Assembly: GCF_016429215.1 (NCBI RefSeq)
Contig: NZ_JAELUH010000051.1
Coordinates: 1-39,234 of the forward strand
Length of the DNA: 39,234 nucleotides
Source: Herbaspirillum sp. ASV7
GTDB taxonomy: Bacteria > Pseudomonadota > Gammaproteobacteria > Burkholderiales > Burkholderiaceae_D
Direction of reading: 5' to 3'
Every line of letters begins with the position of its first letter. The first letter of the stretch is position 1. A program made the translations under genes and the position numbers. Under the pieces are notes generated by a model. That model was not told where the DNA came from, searched no databases, and worked only from the letters and a program-made list of their open reading frames with translations. Shown in pieces: positions 24,476 to 33,301 of the stretch.

Positions 24476-25954
24476 ATGGCAGAGCTATTACTGGACGCAC
24501 AAGGAGTCGGCAAGCGCTTCAACGAGGTCGCCGCGCTCATCGATGGCCGGCTGCAGCTGGCGCGTGGCAGCGTGCATGCCCTATGCGGCGGCAATGGTGC
24601 CGGCAAGTCGACCTTCCTGGGGATCTTGATGGGCTTGCTGCGGCGTGACACCGGCGAGATCCTGCTCAAGGGGCGCCCGGTCGACTTCCACTCCCCCGCC
24701 GAGGCCCTGCGCCATCACATCGCCATCATCACCCAGGAGCTCTCCCCCATCCCCGGCATGAGTGTGGCGGAAAACCTCTACCTCGGCCGCGAACCTCGCC
24801 GGGCCGGCCTCTGCGTGGACACCCGAGCCATGGAACGGCAGGCCCAGGCAGTGCTGGACCGCCTGCAATTCCAGGTGGACGCCCGTGCCCGCATGCGCGA
24901 GCTGAGCCTGGCCCAGGTGCAACTGGTGGAAATCGCCAAGGCCTTCAGCCATGACTGCGACGTGATGATCATGGATGAACCGACCTCGGCCATCGGCGAG
25001 AACGAAACCGGGCTGCTCTTTCGCGCCATCCGCAGCGTGGCCGCACAGGGCAGGGGCATCATCTACGTCTCCCATCGCTTGTCGGAGATCTTCCAGATCG
25101 CCGACCACTACACGGTCTTTCGCGATGGCCGCTTCGTCCAGAGCGGCGCCATCGGCGAGATCGACCGTGCCACGCTGGTCAAGGCCATCGTTGGCCGCTC
25201 GCTGCAGCACCAGCAGCGCATCCCGCGCCAAGGCGGCACACCGGTACTGGCCAGCCAGGGCCTGAGCCGCACGGCCGAGTTCGAGGATGTGTCCCTGCAA
25301 GTACATGCCGGCGAAGTGGTCGGCATCTACGGCCTGATGGGCTCGGGACGCAGCGAATACCTCAACTGCCTCTACGGTCTCACGCGCCCCGAACGCGGCA
25401 GCACCAGGCTGCTGGGGCAGAAGCTGCCCGAGGGGCGGCCGGCCGCCAGCATTGCTGCCGGGCTGGCGCTGGTGACCGAGGACCGCAAGAACAGCGGCCT
25501 GGTGCTATGCGCCTCGGTCCAGGACAACATCGCGCTGGCCGCCTACCGGCGCCTATCGCAACTGGCCCTGATCCGCCGCAAGCCGGTCCAGCATCTGGTG
25601 CAGCAAATGATCCAGCGCCTGCAAATCAAGGTCAGCTCGACACAGCTGCCGGTGTCCTCCATGAGCGGTGGCAACCAGCAGAAAGTGGTGCTGGCGCGCT
25701 GCCTGTCGACCCAGCCGCGCTGCCTGCTGTGCGACGAACCCACGCGCGGCATCGACGAAGGCGCCAAGCGCGAGGTCTACCAGTTGATCGACCGCTTCGT
25801 CGCCGACGGCGGCGCGGCCCTGGTGGTGTCATCGGAGGCCCAGGAAATTCTGGACCTGTGCGATCGCATCGCCATCTTCAAGTCCGGACGCATCGTCGAC
25901 ATCGTCGATGCGCACGCCACCACCCAAGAAGAACTCCTCCACCTGGCCTCATGA
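24476..25954 (+). CDS. ABC transporter ATPase, ribose type (two ABC domains)
   Basis: The 492-residue protein is an RbsA/MglA-type sugar ABC ATPase with two cassettes. The first has Walker A G-G-N-G-A-G-K-S-T at 38-46 and Walker B V-M-I-M-D-E-P-T-S. The second has the usual degenerate P-loop (G-L-M-G-S-G-R-S-E), signature M-S-G-G-N-Q-Q-K and C-D-E-P-T-R-G-I-D. The ATG at 24476 follows GGAGA by 5 bases; an ATG at 24464 would add four residues. It energises import through the next-encoded permease and binding protein. The first gene of the plus-strand operon, its stop overlaps the permease start. Confidence 0.93.
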   Translation: MAELLLDAQGVGKRFNEVAALIDGRLQLARGSVHALCGGNGAGKSTFLGILMGLLRRDTGEILLKGRPVDFHSPAEALRHHIAIITQELSPIPGMSVAENLYLGREPRRAGLCVDTRAMERQAQAVLDRLQFQVDARARMRELSLAQVQLVEIAKAFSHDCDVMIMDEPTSAIGENETGLLFRAIRSVAAQGRGIIYVSHRLSEIFQIADHYTVFRDGRFVQSGAIGEIDRATLVKAIVGRSLQHQQRIPRQGGTPVLASQGLSRTAEFEDVSLQVHAGEVVGIYGLMGSGRSEYLNCLYGLTRPERGSTRLLGQKLPEGRPAASIAAGLALVTEDRKNSGLVLCASVQDNIALAAYRRLSQLALIRRKPVQHLVQQMIQRLQIKVSSTQLPVSSMSGGNQQKVVLARCLSTQPRCLLCDEPTRGIDEGAKREVYQLIDRFVADGGAALVVSSEAQEILDLCDRIAIFKSGRIVDIVDAHATTQEELLHLAS

Positions 25955-26940
25955 TGATCACCAAACTCTCTACCCTCACGGCCGGCCGGCTGGCCACGCC
26001 CTCCCTGTCGAACCTGCGCCTGGCCTGTGCGCGCTATGGCGTGCTGGCCGCGCTGGTGGCGCTGTGCATTGCACTGTCGCTGGCCACGCCCTATTTCATG
26101 ACGCTGGAGAACTGGACCGACATCCTGCGCCAGACCTCCATCAACGGTATCCTCGCCATCGGCATGACCTACGTGGTGCTCACCGGTGGCATCGACCTCT
26201 CGGTGGGCGCGTTGCTGGCCTTCTCCGGCATGGTCTGTGCGTGGCTGGCCACCGGTGGCGGCTACTCAGCCGTCGTGGCGGTGGCCGCCGGACTGGGTGC
26301 GGGTGCGGCACTGGGCGCCATCAGTGGCGTGCTGGTGGCACGCATGGCCGTCCCCTCATTTGTAGCCACGCTGGGCATGTTGAGCGCCGCTCGCGGCGCC
26401 ACCTACATCTATAACGACGGCATGCCGGTCTCCGACCTGCCGGCCGGCCTGCTGGCCATCGGCAGCGGCCAGATCCTGCATGTGCCGCTGCCCATCGTGA
26501 TCTTCGGTGTGGTGATCGCACTGAGCTGGTTCATCCTGCGCTTCACCATCTATGGCCGCTACATCTATGCGGTGGGCGGCAACATCAAGAGTGCCAAGAC
26601 CAGCGGCATCGATACCGGCCGCGTGCTCTTCGTGGTCTACGTGATCAGCGGCCTGCTGGCCGGACTGGCCGGCGTCCTGCTGGCGGCCCGCACCACCGCA
26701 GCGCTGCCGCAGGCGGGGGTGTCCTATGAACTCGATGCCATCGCTGCCGTGGTCATCGGCGGCACCAGCCTCTCGGGCGGTACCGGTACGCTGGGTGGCA
26801 CCGTGGTGGGAGCGCTACTGATCGGCGTCATCAACAACGGGCTCAACCTGCTCGGCGTGTCTTCCTATTACCAGCAAGTCATCAAGGGCGTGATCATCGT
26901 CGGCGCTGTCCTGCTGGATTCCTCGCGCAAGAAGAACTGA
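25951..26940 (+). CDS. ABC transporter permease, ribose type
   Basis: This is a 329-residue RbsC-type membrane protein with about eight to ten hydrophobic helices and the family blocks L-T-G-G-I-D-L-S-V-G and A-V-V-I-G-G-T-S-L-S-G-G. The start ATG at 25951 (or the next codon at 25954) overlaps the ATPase stop, so earlier in-frame codons inside the ATPase gene are excluded. It forms the channel, probably as a homodimer, for a sugar or polyol captured by the next gene's product. Confidence 0.93.
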   Translation: MMITKLSTLTAGRLATPSLSNLRLACARYGVLAALVALCIALSLATPYFMTLENWTDILRQTSINGILAIGMTYVVLTGGIDLSVGALLAFSGMVCAWLATGGGYSAVVAVAAGLGAGAALGAISGVLVARMAVPSFVATLGMLSAARGATYIYNDGMPVSDLPAGLLAIGSGQILHVPLPIVIFGVVIALSWFILRFTIYGRYIYAVGGNIKSAKTSGIDTGRVLFVVYVISGLLAGLAGVLLAARTTAALPQAGVSYELDAIAAVVIGGTSLSGGTGTLGGTVVGALLIGVINNGLNLLGVSSYYQQVIKGVIIVGAVLLDSSRKKN

Positions 26941-26971
26941 AGTCCAACAACAACGAAACCGGAGACAAATC

Positions 26972-27964
26972 ATGATCAAGAAAACCCTGGCCAGTCTGCT
27001 CCTGATGGCGGTAGCTGCCACCGCCACCGCCCAGAACAAACCCCTGCGCATCGGCGCGGCCGTCTATGGCCTCAAGGGCGAATTCATGCAGATGTGGAGC
27101 AAGCAGCTCAAAGCCCATCCGGCTGTGCAGGATGGCAGCGTGCAGGTGACCGTCTTCGACGGCAACTACGATGCACTGACCCAGAGCAACCAGTTCGACA
27201 CCATGATCCTGCAGAAGTACGACGCCATCATCTTCGTGCCGATCGACCTCAAGGCCGGCGCAGCGCCTGTGCAAAAGGCGATCAAGGCCGGTATTCCGGT
27301 GATCGGCTCCAATACCCGCGTCATGGGGGATGTGCTGACTTCCTATGTGGGCAATGACGATGTGGTGGCCGGTCGCCTGGAAGCCGAGTCCCTGATGAAG
27401 TCCCTCGATGGCCGTGGCAACATCGTCATGATCGAAGGTCCCATCGGTCAATCCGCCCAGATTGAGCGCGCCCGTGGCAACGATGAAGTACTGGCGCGCT
27501 ATAAGGACGTCAAGGTATTGGCCCGCAAGACCGGCAACTGGTCGCGTGCCGAGTCGATGGCGCTGATGGAAAACTGGCTCACCGCCCATCCCGGCCAGAT
27601 CAAGGGCGTACTGGCACAGAACGATGACGAGGCGCTGGGCGCATTGCAGGCGATCAAGTCCAAGGGCATCGATCCCAAGAGCATCCCGGTGGTCGGTATC
27701 GATGGCATCGCAGACGCCATCGCCGCCGTCAAGCGTGGCGAGATGGTGACCCACTTCCAGGATGCCCAGGCCCAGGCGCAAGGCGCACTGGACCTGGCCC
27801 TGCGCGCCATCAGGGGTCCTTCCTATCAGCCACGTTCCAGCATCTGGGCCGAGTATGGCGACAAGATGCCCTGGGCCGGTGGCGCCGCCAAGTCCTATAC
27901 CGTGCCCTGGACTACCGTCACGCCCGAGAACGCCGATGAGTTTCTGAAGAAGGTCAGGAAATGA
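26972..27964 (+). CDS. ABC transporter sugar/polyol-binding protein, ribose type
   Basis: The 330-residue precursor carries a Sec signal peptide (M-I-K-K-T-L-A-S-L-L-L, cleavage near T-A-T-A-Q) and a periplasmic binding protein fold of the RbsB type, with I-F-V-P-I-D-L-K-A-G, I-P-V-I-G-S-N-T and a later V-G-I-D-G-I. It would bind the tetritol or related polyol and dock on the permease. A GGAGA site lies upstream. Its stop overlaps the start of the SDR gene (ATGA), so uptake and first oxidation are co-translated. Confidence 0.92.
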   Translation: MIKKTLASLLLMAVAATATAQNKPLRIGAAVYGLKGEFMQMWSKQLKAHPAVQDGSVQVTVFDGNYDALTQSNQFDTMILQKYDAIIFVPIDLKAGAAPVQKAIKAGIPVIGSNTRVMGDVLTSYVGNDDVVAGRLEAESLMKSLDGRGNIVMIEGPIGQSAQIERARGNDEVLARYKDVKVLARKTGNWSRAESMALMENWLTAHPGQIKGVLAQNDDEALGALQAIKSKGIDPKSIPVVGIDGIADAIAAVKRGEMVTHFQDAQAQAQGALDLALRAIRGPSYQPRSSIWAEYGDKMPWAGGAAKSYTVPWTTVTPENADEFLKKVRK

Positions 27965-28728
27965 CCGCCCTCGCCTGCGCAGGCGATGACTACCGTTCGC
28001 GCGTCGTCATCGTCACCGGCGCTGCCGCCGGGATAGGTCTGGCAACCAGCCAGCTGCTGGCCGATCGTGGCGCGCAACTGGTGCTGGTGGACCGCAGCGG
28101 CGAGATAGAAGGCCTGCCCGATCGACTGGCCGGTGGCGTGCAACGTCACCTGGCCGTGGTCATGGATGTGTGTGACCAGACCGCCATTGCCTCGCTGGTG
28201 CATCAGGTTCAAGCGCGCTACGGCCGCATCGACGTCCTGGTCAACAACGCCGGCGTGGCCCTGCTGGAAGCCGCTGCCGAAGCCTCGTCAGCCGACTGGG
28301 ACCGCACCATGGCGATCAACCTCAAGGCGCCCTTCCAGCTCGCCCAGGCGGTGTTGCCGCTGATGCGCCAGCAAGCCTACGGCCGCATCGTCAACCTGGC
28401 CTCGCAAGCCAGCGTGGTGGCACTGGAGCGGCACGCCGCCTACTGTGCCAGCAAGGCCGCGCTGGTGGCACTGAGCCGGGTGCTGGCACTGGAATGGGCG
28501 CGCCATGGCATCACCGTCAACGCCATCTCGCCCACCGTGGTGGAGACCGAACTGGGCAAGCAGGCCTGGGCCGGTAGCGCTGGCGCAGCCATGCGCGCCC
28601 GTATCCCGGTCGGACGCTTCGCACAACCGGCCGAGATTGCCCAGCTCGTCGCCTATCTCGCCAGCGAACACGCCGCCATGATCACCGGCGACAACATCCT
28701 CATCGATGGCGGCTACACGGCTGCCTGA
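27961..28728 (+). CDS. SDR-family dehydrogenase, D-threitol dehydrogenase-like
   Basis: The 255-residue protein has T-G-A-A-A-G-I-G at 19-26, N-N-A-G at 95-98 and catalytic Ser148, Tyr161 and Lys165. The segment H-A-A-Y-C-A-S-K and the later I-S-P-T-V-V-E-T-E-L-G-K-Q-A-W-A-G are typical of the group with D-threitol dehydrogenase (DthD) and the related glycerol dehydrogenase GolD. It would oxidise a C3-C4 polyol to its ketose with NAD. Overlap with the binding protein gene ties it to the transporter. Exact substrate and stereochemistry are inferred from family and context. Confidence 0.88.
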   Translation: MTALACAGDDYRSRVVIVTGAAAGIGLATSQLLADRGAQLVLVDRSGEIEGLPDRLAGGVQRHLAVVMDVCDQTAIASLVHQVQARYGRIDVLVNNAGVALLEAAAEASSADWDRTMAINLKAPFQLAQAVLPLMRQQAYGRIVNLASQASVVALERHAAYCASKAALVALSRVLALEWARHGITVNAISPTVVETELGKQAWAGSAGAAMRARIPVGRFAQPAEIAQLVAYLASEHAAMITGDNILIDGGYTAA

Positions 28729-28755
28729 GCAACACGTCTTTGCAAGGATAGATTC

Positions 28756-29769
28756 ATGACACTCAATCGCATCGTCAACAATCCCGACCAGGTCGTGGAA
28801 GACATGCTGCGCGGCGTGCTGGCCGCGCATCCGCAACTGCACGCCCATCCCGCCAACGCCCGCGTGATCGCCCACCGAGAGGTCGCGGCACAGCCACGCG
28901 TGGCCATCGTCACCGGCGGTGGCTCCGGCCACGAGCCAGCCTTCCTGGGCTATGTCGGCCCTGGCCTGGTGGACGCGGTGGCGGTGGGCGAAGTGTTTTC
29001 CTCACCTACCGCGAAGTCCTTCATGGATGCCTTCGCCCTAGCCCACGCAGGGCGTGGCGTGGCCTGCCTGTATGGCAACTACGCCGGCGACAACATGAAC
29101 GTCAGGATGGCCACGAAACTGGCCGAACGCGCCGATATCGAAGTCCGTACCGTGGTCGCCAATGACGACGCCGCCTCGGCTGCGCGAGACGATCTGGGCA
29201 AGCGACGCGGCGTGGCCGGCGAGATCCTCATGTGGAAGGTGGCGGGCGCCATCGCCTCCCGGGGCGGCAGTCTGGAACAGGTGATTGGCACTGCACAGAG
29301 GGCCATCGACCTGACCCGCTCCATCGGCATCGGCCTGTCGGCCTGCACCATCCCGGCGGTGGGCAAGGCCAACTTCGTCATCCGCCCGGGAGAAATGGAG
29401 GTGGGCATCGGCCACCACGGCGAGCCGGGCGTGGCGGTGCAGGCCGTCATGCCGGCACGCGACATGGCACAGCTGATGCTGGAGCGGCTGCTGCCGGACC
29501 TGCCCTTCAGTCGTGGCGACAAGGTGGCGGTACTGGTGTCCGGTCTGGGTGCCACGCCACTCATGGAGCAATACATCCTCTACGCCGACCTGGCCGAGGG
29601 CCTGCGCGCGGCGGGCCTTGAAGTGGCGCATAGCTTCGTGGGCAATCTGTTTACCTCGCTGGAGATGATGGGCATCACCCTCACCCTGATGCGCCTGGAC
29701 AGCGAACTGGAGCAATGTCTGGCCGCCCCCTGCGACAGCATTGCCCTGAAGGTGGGAGCCGCGCCATGA
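28756..29769 (+). CDS. dhaK: Dihydroxyacetone kinase-type subunit DhaK (probable erythrulose kinase)
   Basis: The 337-residue protein has the DhaK substrate site: G-G-G-S-G-H-E-P at 54-61 and G-H-H-G-E-P-G, where His221 aligns with the histidine that binds the ketone covalently in known DhaK. In this genomic setting the substrate is more likely erythrulose than dihydroxyacetone, as for the LerK/DerK kinases of tetritol pathways. The phosphoryl-transfer domain is on the separate DhaL subunit encoded next, with a 4-bp overlap. No DhaM is present. A ribosome site AAGGA precedes the ATG. Confidence 0.92.
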   Translation: MTLNRIVNNPDQVVEDMLRGVLAAHPQLHAHPANARVIAHREVAAQPRVAIVTGGGSGHEPAFLGYVGPGLVDAVAVGEVFSSPTAKSFMDAFALAHAGRGVACLYGNYAGDNMNVRMATKLAERADIEVRTVVANDDAASAARDDLGKRRGVAGEILMWKVAGAIASRGGSLEQVIGTAQRAIDLTRSIGIGLSACTIPAVGKANFVIRPGEMEVGIGHHGEPGVAVQAVMPARDMAQLMLERLLPDLPFSRGDKVAVLVSGLGATPLMEQYILYADLAEGLRAAGLEVAHSFVGNLFTSLEMMGITLTLMRLDSELEQCLAAPCDSIALKVGAAP

Positions 29770-30416
29770 ACCAGTGCTTCGACATGCGCCAGGCCGGCTG
29801 GGTCGTGCTGGACCTGGTGGAGACCATCACCGCCCATCGCGACTATCTCAGCGAAATCGATGGCGCCATCGGCGACGGCGATCACGGCATCAACATGAGC
29901 AAGGGGTTCAGCCTCTGCGGCGAACGCCTGCGGGCATCGCCCCCGGACTCGCTGGCAGCGGCCCTTGACACTCTTTCGGTCACCCTGCTGGAAGGTATCG
30001 GCGGTTCCATGGGGCCGCTCTATGGCTGCCTCTTCATGGCCATGGGAATGGCACTGGAGGGCCACGCCAGCCTGGATCGTCAGCTTTTCCTGAAAGCCCT
30101 GGACGATGGCATCGCTGCGGTACAGGCCATCGGCGACGCCAGGCTTGGCGACAAGACCCTGATCGACACCCTGCTTCCGGCCCGTGATGCATACCGTCAG
30201 GCAGTCGACGCCGGCCTGCCCCTCGGCGACTGCCTGCAAGCCCTGCAACGTGGCGCCCAGGCCGGCTGCGAATCGACCCGGGCGCTACAGGCAAGAATCG
30301 GTCGCGCCAGTCGACTGGGCGAGCGCTCCATTGGCGTGCTCGACGCCGGCGCCTGCTCCTGCGCCCTGATCCTGGACAGCCTGGCGCACTCGCTGCAGAG
30401 CGGACTGCGGCACTAA
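29766..30416 (+). CDS. dhaL: Dihydroxyacetone kinase-type subunit DhaL (nucleotide-binding)
   Basis: The 216-residue all-helical subunit has the metal/nucleotide-binding aspartates in I-D-G-A-I-G-D-G-D-H-G at 31-41 and the later G-S-M-G-P-L-Y-G. It should transfer phosphate to the ketose held by DhaK. In PTS-type systems DhaL holds ADP recharged by DhaM; in ATP-dependent enzymes DhaK and DhaL are fused. Here they are split and DhaM is not in the window, so the phosphate donor is open. The ATG overlaps the dhaK stop. Confidence 0.92.
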   Translation: MNQCFDMRQAGWVVLDLVETITAHRDYLSEIDGAIGDGDHGINMSKGFSLCGERLRASPPDSLAAALDTLSVTLLEGIGGSMGPLYGCLFMAMGMALEGHASLDRQLFLKALDDGIAAVQAIGDARLGDKTLIDTLLPARDAYRQAVDAGLPLGDCLQALQRGAQAGCESTRALQARIGRASRLGERSIGVLDAGACSCALILDSLAHSLQSGLRH

Positions 30417-30439
30417 ACCTCCCCTGAAAAGGACACATC

Positions 30440-31537
30440 ATGCATTTCCATGAAGACGACATGCTGGCCGTGGTCTGCCACGCCCCGCGCGACTATCGCC
30501 TGCAGCGGGTCAAGCGGCCGGCCGCCGGCCCCAACGAGGTGATCATCAAGATTGCCTCCTGTGGCATCTGTGCCGGTGATTGCAAGTGCTTTGCCGGCGC
30601 CGCCCGCTTCTGGGGCGACCCGGAGAAAAACAAACCCTCCTACGTCAAGCCACCAGTCATTGCCGGTCATGAATTCTGGGGCCACGTAGTGGAGATGGGC
30701 CCAGGCGCAGCCGAGCATCACGGCGTGGCCCTGGGCGACCGGGTGATCGCCGAACAGATCGTCCCCTGCGGCAAGTGCCGCTACTGCAGGACCGGCTATC
30801 GCTGGATGTGCGAGGTACATGACGTCTACGGCTTCCAGCGCCAGGTCGCCGACGGCGGCATGGCCGAGTTCATGCGCCTGTCGGCGCGCGCGGTGATCCA
30901 CAAGATACCCGAAGAGATCGCCTTCGAAGATGCCGCCGTGACCGAACCCCTCTCATGCGCCATCCATGCGGTCAACCGGGGCGACATCCAGCTTGACGAC
31001 GTCGTGGTCATCGCCGGGGCCGGTACGCTGGGGCTGTTGATGGTGCAGGTGGCGCGCCTGAAGACACCCAGGAAACTGATCGTCATCGACCTGTCCGAGC
31101 AGCGCCTGCAACTGGCACGTCAGTATGGCGCCGACATCGTCATTAATCCCCAGCACGAAGATGCCCAGCGGATCGTGCGGGAAGCGACCGGCAACTATGG
31201 CTGCGATGTCTACATCGAGACGACCGGTGCGCCTGCCGGTGTCACGCAGGGCCTGGCGCTGATCCGCAAGCTGGGACGTTTCGTGGAATTCAGCGTGTTC
31301 GGCCGCGACACCACGGTGGACTGGTCCATCATCGGCGAAGAAAAGGAACTGGATCTGCGCGGTGCCCATCTCAGTGGCGACTGCTATCCGATTGCGATCG
31401 ACCTGCTGGCGCGTGGATTAGTAAGCTCCAGGGGCATCGTCACCCACACCTACCAGCTCTCGCAGTGGGAAGAAGCGATCAAGATGGCCGACTCGATGGA
31501 TTCCATCAAGGTCTTGCTGCGTCCCGACGGTCCCTGA
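30440..31537 (+). CDS. Zinc-dependent alcohol dehydrogenase, erythritol/L-threitol dehydrogenase-like
   Basis: The 365-residue medium-chain dehydrogenase has catalytic zinc residues Cys41 (C-G-I-C-A-G-D) and His77-Glu78 (G-H-E-F-W-G), the structural zinc cysteines at 110, 113, 116 and 124, and the NAD loop G-A-G-T-L-G at 193-198. Blocks such as C-K-C-F-A-G-A-A-R-F-W-G and V-E-F-S-V-F-G-R-D-T-T-V-D-W-S-I match my recollection of the mycobacterial erythritol/L-threitol dehydrogenase EltD. It would make erythrulose from erythritol or L-threitol. It is the last gene of the plus-strand operon, with AAAAGGAC before its ATG. Confidence 0.88.
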   Translation: MHFHEDDMLAVVCHAPRDYRLQRVKRPAAGPNEVIIKIASCGICAGDCKCFAGAARFWGDPEKNKPSYVKPPVIAGHEFWGHVVEMGPGAAEHHGVALGDRVIAEQIVPCGKCRYCRTGYRWMCEVHDVYGFQRQVADGGMAEFMRLSARAVIHKIPEEIAFEDAAVTEPLSCAIHAVNRGDIQLDDVVVIAGAGTLGLLMVQVARLKTPRKLIVIDLSEQRLQLARQYGADIVINPQHEDAQRIVREATGNYGCDVYIETTGAPAGVTQGLALIRKLGRFVEFSVFGRDTTVDWSIIGEEKELDLRGAHLSGDCYPIAIDLLARGLVSSRGIVTHTYQLSQWEEAIKMADSMDSIKVLLRPDGP

Positions 31538-31540
31538 ACC

Positions 31541-33100
31541 TCACGCCGACGCCGGCATTGCCTCCGGGCCATGCCGGCGTCGGGCCAGGTCGAACTTGAA
31601 AAAGGACATCGCCGTCTGCAACAGGACGGCGCGGCGGTTCAACTCCTCCGAGGTCACCGCCAGTTCTTCCGAACTCAGCGAGTTCTGCTGGATCACCTGG
31701 GCCAGCTGGCTGGCCGCCGCGCTGATCTGGCTGACCGCCATGGACTGCTCCTCCGAAGCCTGCATGATGTCCTGCACCAGCTCGGAGGTACGGGTGATGG
31801 TAGGCACCATGCTGGCCAGCTGCTGTTCGGCGGCACAGGCCAGCACGACATTGGTACGGGCCACTTCATCGATCTCGTGCGCGGCCGCCTGGCTGCGCTC
31901 GGCCAGGCGCCGCACTTCCGCAGCGACCACGCCAAAGCCCGTGCCATGCTCACCGGCATGGGCCGCCTCGATGGTGGCATTCAAGGCCAGCAGATTGGTC
32001 TGGTAGGCGATGTCATCGATGAGCGCGATCTTGCTGGCGATCTGCTGGATCGCCATGACCATCTGCTTGACCGCCTCGGCGCAGGCCCGTGCTTCGCTGG
32101 CGGCGGTCGAGGCGATCTGGTCGGTCAGGCGGGCATTCTGGGAAGTACTGAGAATGGAACTGTGGATCTGCTCCAGCGCCACGCTGGCCTGCTCCACGCC
32201 GGTGGCCTGCTCGGTGGAGGCACGTGAGATCGACTGCGCCGTCACACTCACCTCCTCGGCGCTACTGACCAGGCTCTCGGCGCTGTCCGTCACATCGGAG
32301 ACCACCTGGCCCAGCTTGTCGACGGTCTTCTTGATGGCCGTCATCATGCTGGCCTTGTCGCGTCGGCGCAGCGGGATCGGCTGGGACAGGTCACCATCGG
32401 AGAGCTGCTTCATCACCGTCACCACATTGGTCGGCTCGCCTCCCAGCTGGCGCAGCAGCGTACGCGTGAGCATCCAGCCCAGCAGCAAGACCACCGCCAG
32501 GACCGCCAGCGCCACCTTGATGACGGTCCCCAGTGCGCTGTGGATGATCTGCTCGGCAGTGACTGCACCGGCGTCGCCCAGCGCGACGTTGTAGGCGCGG
32601 TGCGCCGTGAGGCTCAGATTGGTCTTGTCGATAGCCTCGCGCAGTTGCGTCCTGGCGAAGCTGTTGTATTGCGCCACCCTGCCCTCGCGTACCAGCGCCA
32701 GCAGTTGCTGGCCGGCGGCCTCGAATTCTTCCAGACGGGACTTGTCGGTGGCCAGCATGGCCAGATCACGTTCGTCCGAAATGAGCGGTTCGTAGTTCAG
32801 GAAGTGCTGCGCCAGCCGCTTGCGGAACATCTCCATTTCCTGTTCCAGCCGCTTGCGGTCGGTGTCGTCGGTGCTGATGATGTACTGGAACAGGCGCCGC
32901 TGAATGGCATTGAAGGCAGTTTGTGCATCGTCGATGATGATGATGCTGGGCACCGTATTGATCTGGGCGTAGCGGGCCGCCTGGTAAACATTCTCGATCT
33001 GGCGCAAGCTCACCATGGCCGTGGCCGCCAGGCCCAGCATGGCCACCATGATCAACAGGAACAGGCGCTGACCCACCGTCAGCGCATAAGACCTTGCCAT
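31541..33100 (-). CDS. Methyl-accepting chemotaxis protein
   Basis: The 519-residue receptor starts with a transmembrane helix ([13 protein letters not shown]). A periplasmic helical sensor of about 150 residues follows, of the 4HB_MCP type, then a second membrane helix near 195-215 ([13 protein letters not shown]), a HAMP segment and the signalling domain. The signalling tip contains [18 protein letters not shown] and F-G-V-V-A-A-E-V-R. No C-terminal receptor pentapeptide is seen. It converges with the tetritol operon. A role in sensing those polyols is possible but has only position in its favour. Confidence 0.95.
   Translation of the reverse strand: MARSYALTVGQRLFLLIMVAMLGLAATAMVSLRQIENVYQAARYAQINTVPSIIIIDDAQTAFNAIQRRLFQYIISTDDTDRKRLEQEMEMFRKRLAQHFLNYEPLISDERDLAMLATDKSRLEEFEAAGQQLLALVREGRVAQYNSFARTQLREAIDKTNLSLTAHRAYNVALGDAGAVTAEQIIHSALGTVIKVALAVLAVVLLLGWMLTRTLLRQLGGEPTNVVTVMKQLSDGDLSQPIPLRRRDKASMMTAIKKTVDKLGQVVSDVTDSAESLVSSAEEVSVTAQSISRASTEQATGVEQASVALEQIHSSILSTSQNARLTDQIASTAASEARACAEAVKQMVMAIQQIASKIALIDDIAYQTNLLALNATIEAAHAGEHGTGFGVVAAEVRRLAERSQAAAHEIDEVARTNVVLACAAEQQLASMVPTITRTSELVQDIMQASEEQSMAVSQISAAASQLAQVIQQNSLSSEELAVTSEELNRRAVLLQTAMSFFKFDLARRRHGPEAMPASA
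31546..31583. terminator. 13-bp perfect hairpin inside the 3' end of the chemoreceptor gene
   Basis: CCGACGCCGGCAT (31546-31558) pairs exactly with ATGCCGGCGTCGG (31571-31583) around a 12-base loop. It starts 8 bp after the stop of the plus-strand dehydrogenase, so it may end or stabilise that operon's transcript while also coding for the last residues of the receptor. There is no T-tract, so intrinsic termination is uncertain. Confidence 0.45.
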
Positions 33101-33244
33101 GATCGTCTCTCCCCAGAGCGTTGTCTCTTGCTTCCCCGGCAGCTGCGATGTGGTTTTGTATCACTGACTGCGTGTTGCGAAAATATAGGGGACCCGGGCC
33201 GCTGTCAAATCAGCTCGTGTCAGCCTCATCATGAATCATCACCG

Positions 33245-33281
33245 CAAAAAAAATGCCGCCCGGAAACATCCCGGACGGCAT
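33245..33281 (-). terminator. Intrinsic terminator of the gluconate/idonate operon
   Basis: Read on the minus strand, ATGCCGTCCGG and CCGGGCGGCAT (spanning 33253-33281, one G-T pair) form a stem that is followed by eight T (33253 to 33246). It lies 20 bp beyond the idnD stop and ends the transcript begun near 38494. Confidence 0.9.
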
Positions 33282-33301
33282 CGTCTCTACCTCGCAGCTA
33301 C

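Noticed and set aside
25507..25950. Longer start for the ABC permease
   Set aside because: The upstream frame is contained in the ATPase gene; the ATG at 25951 overlaps its stop and begins a normal RbsC-type N-terminus.
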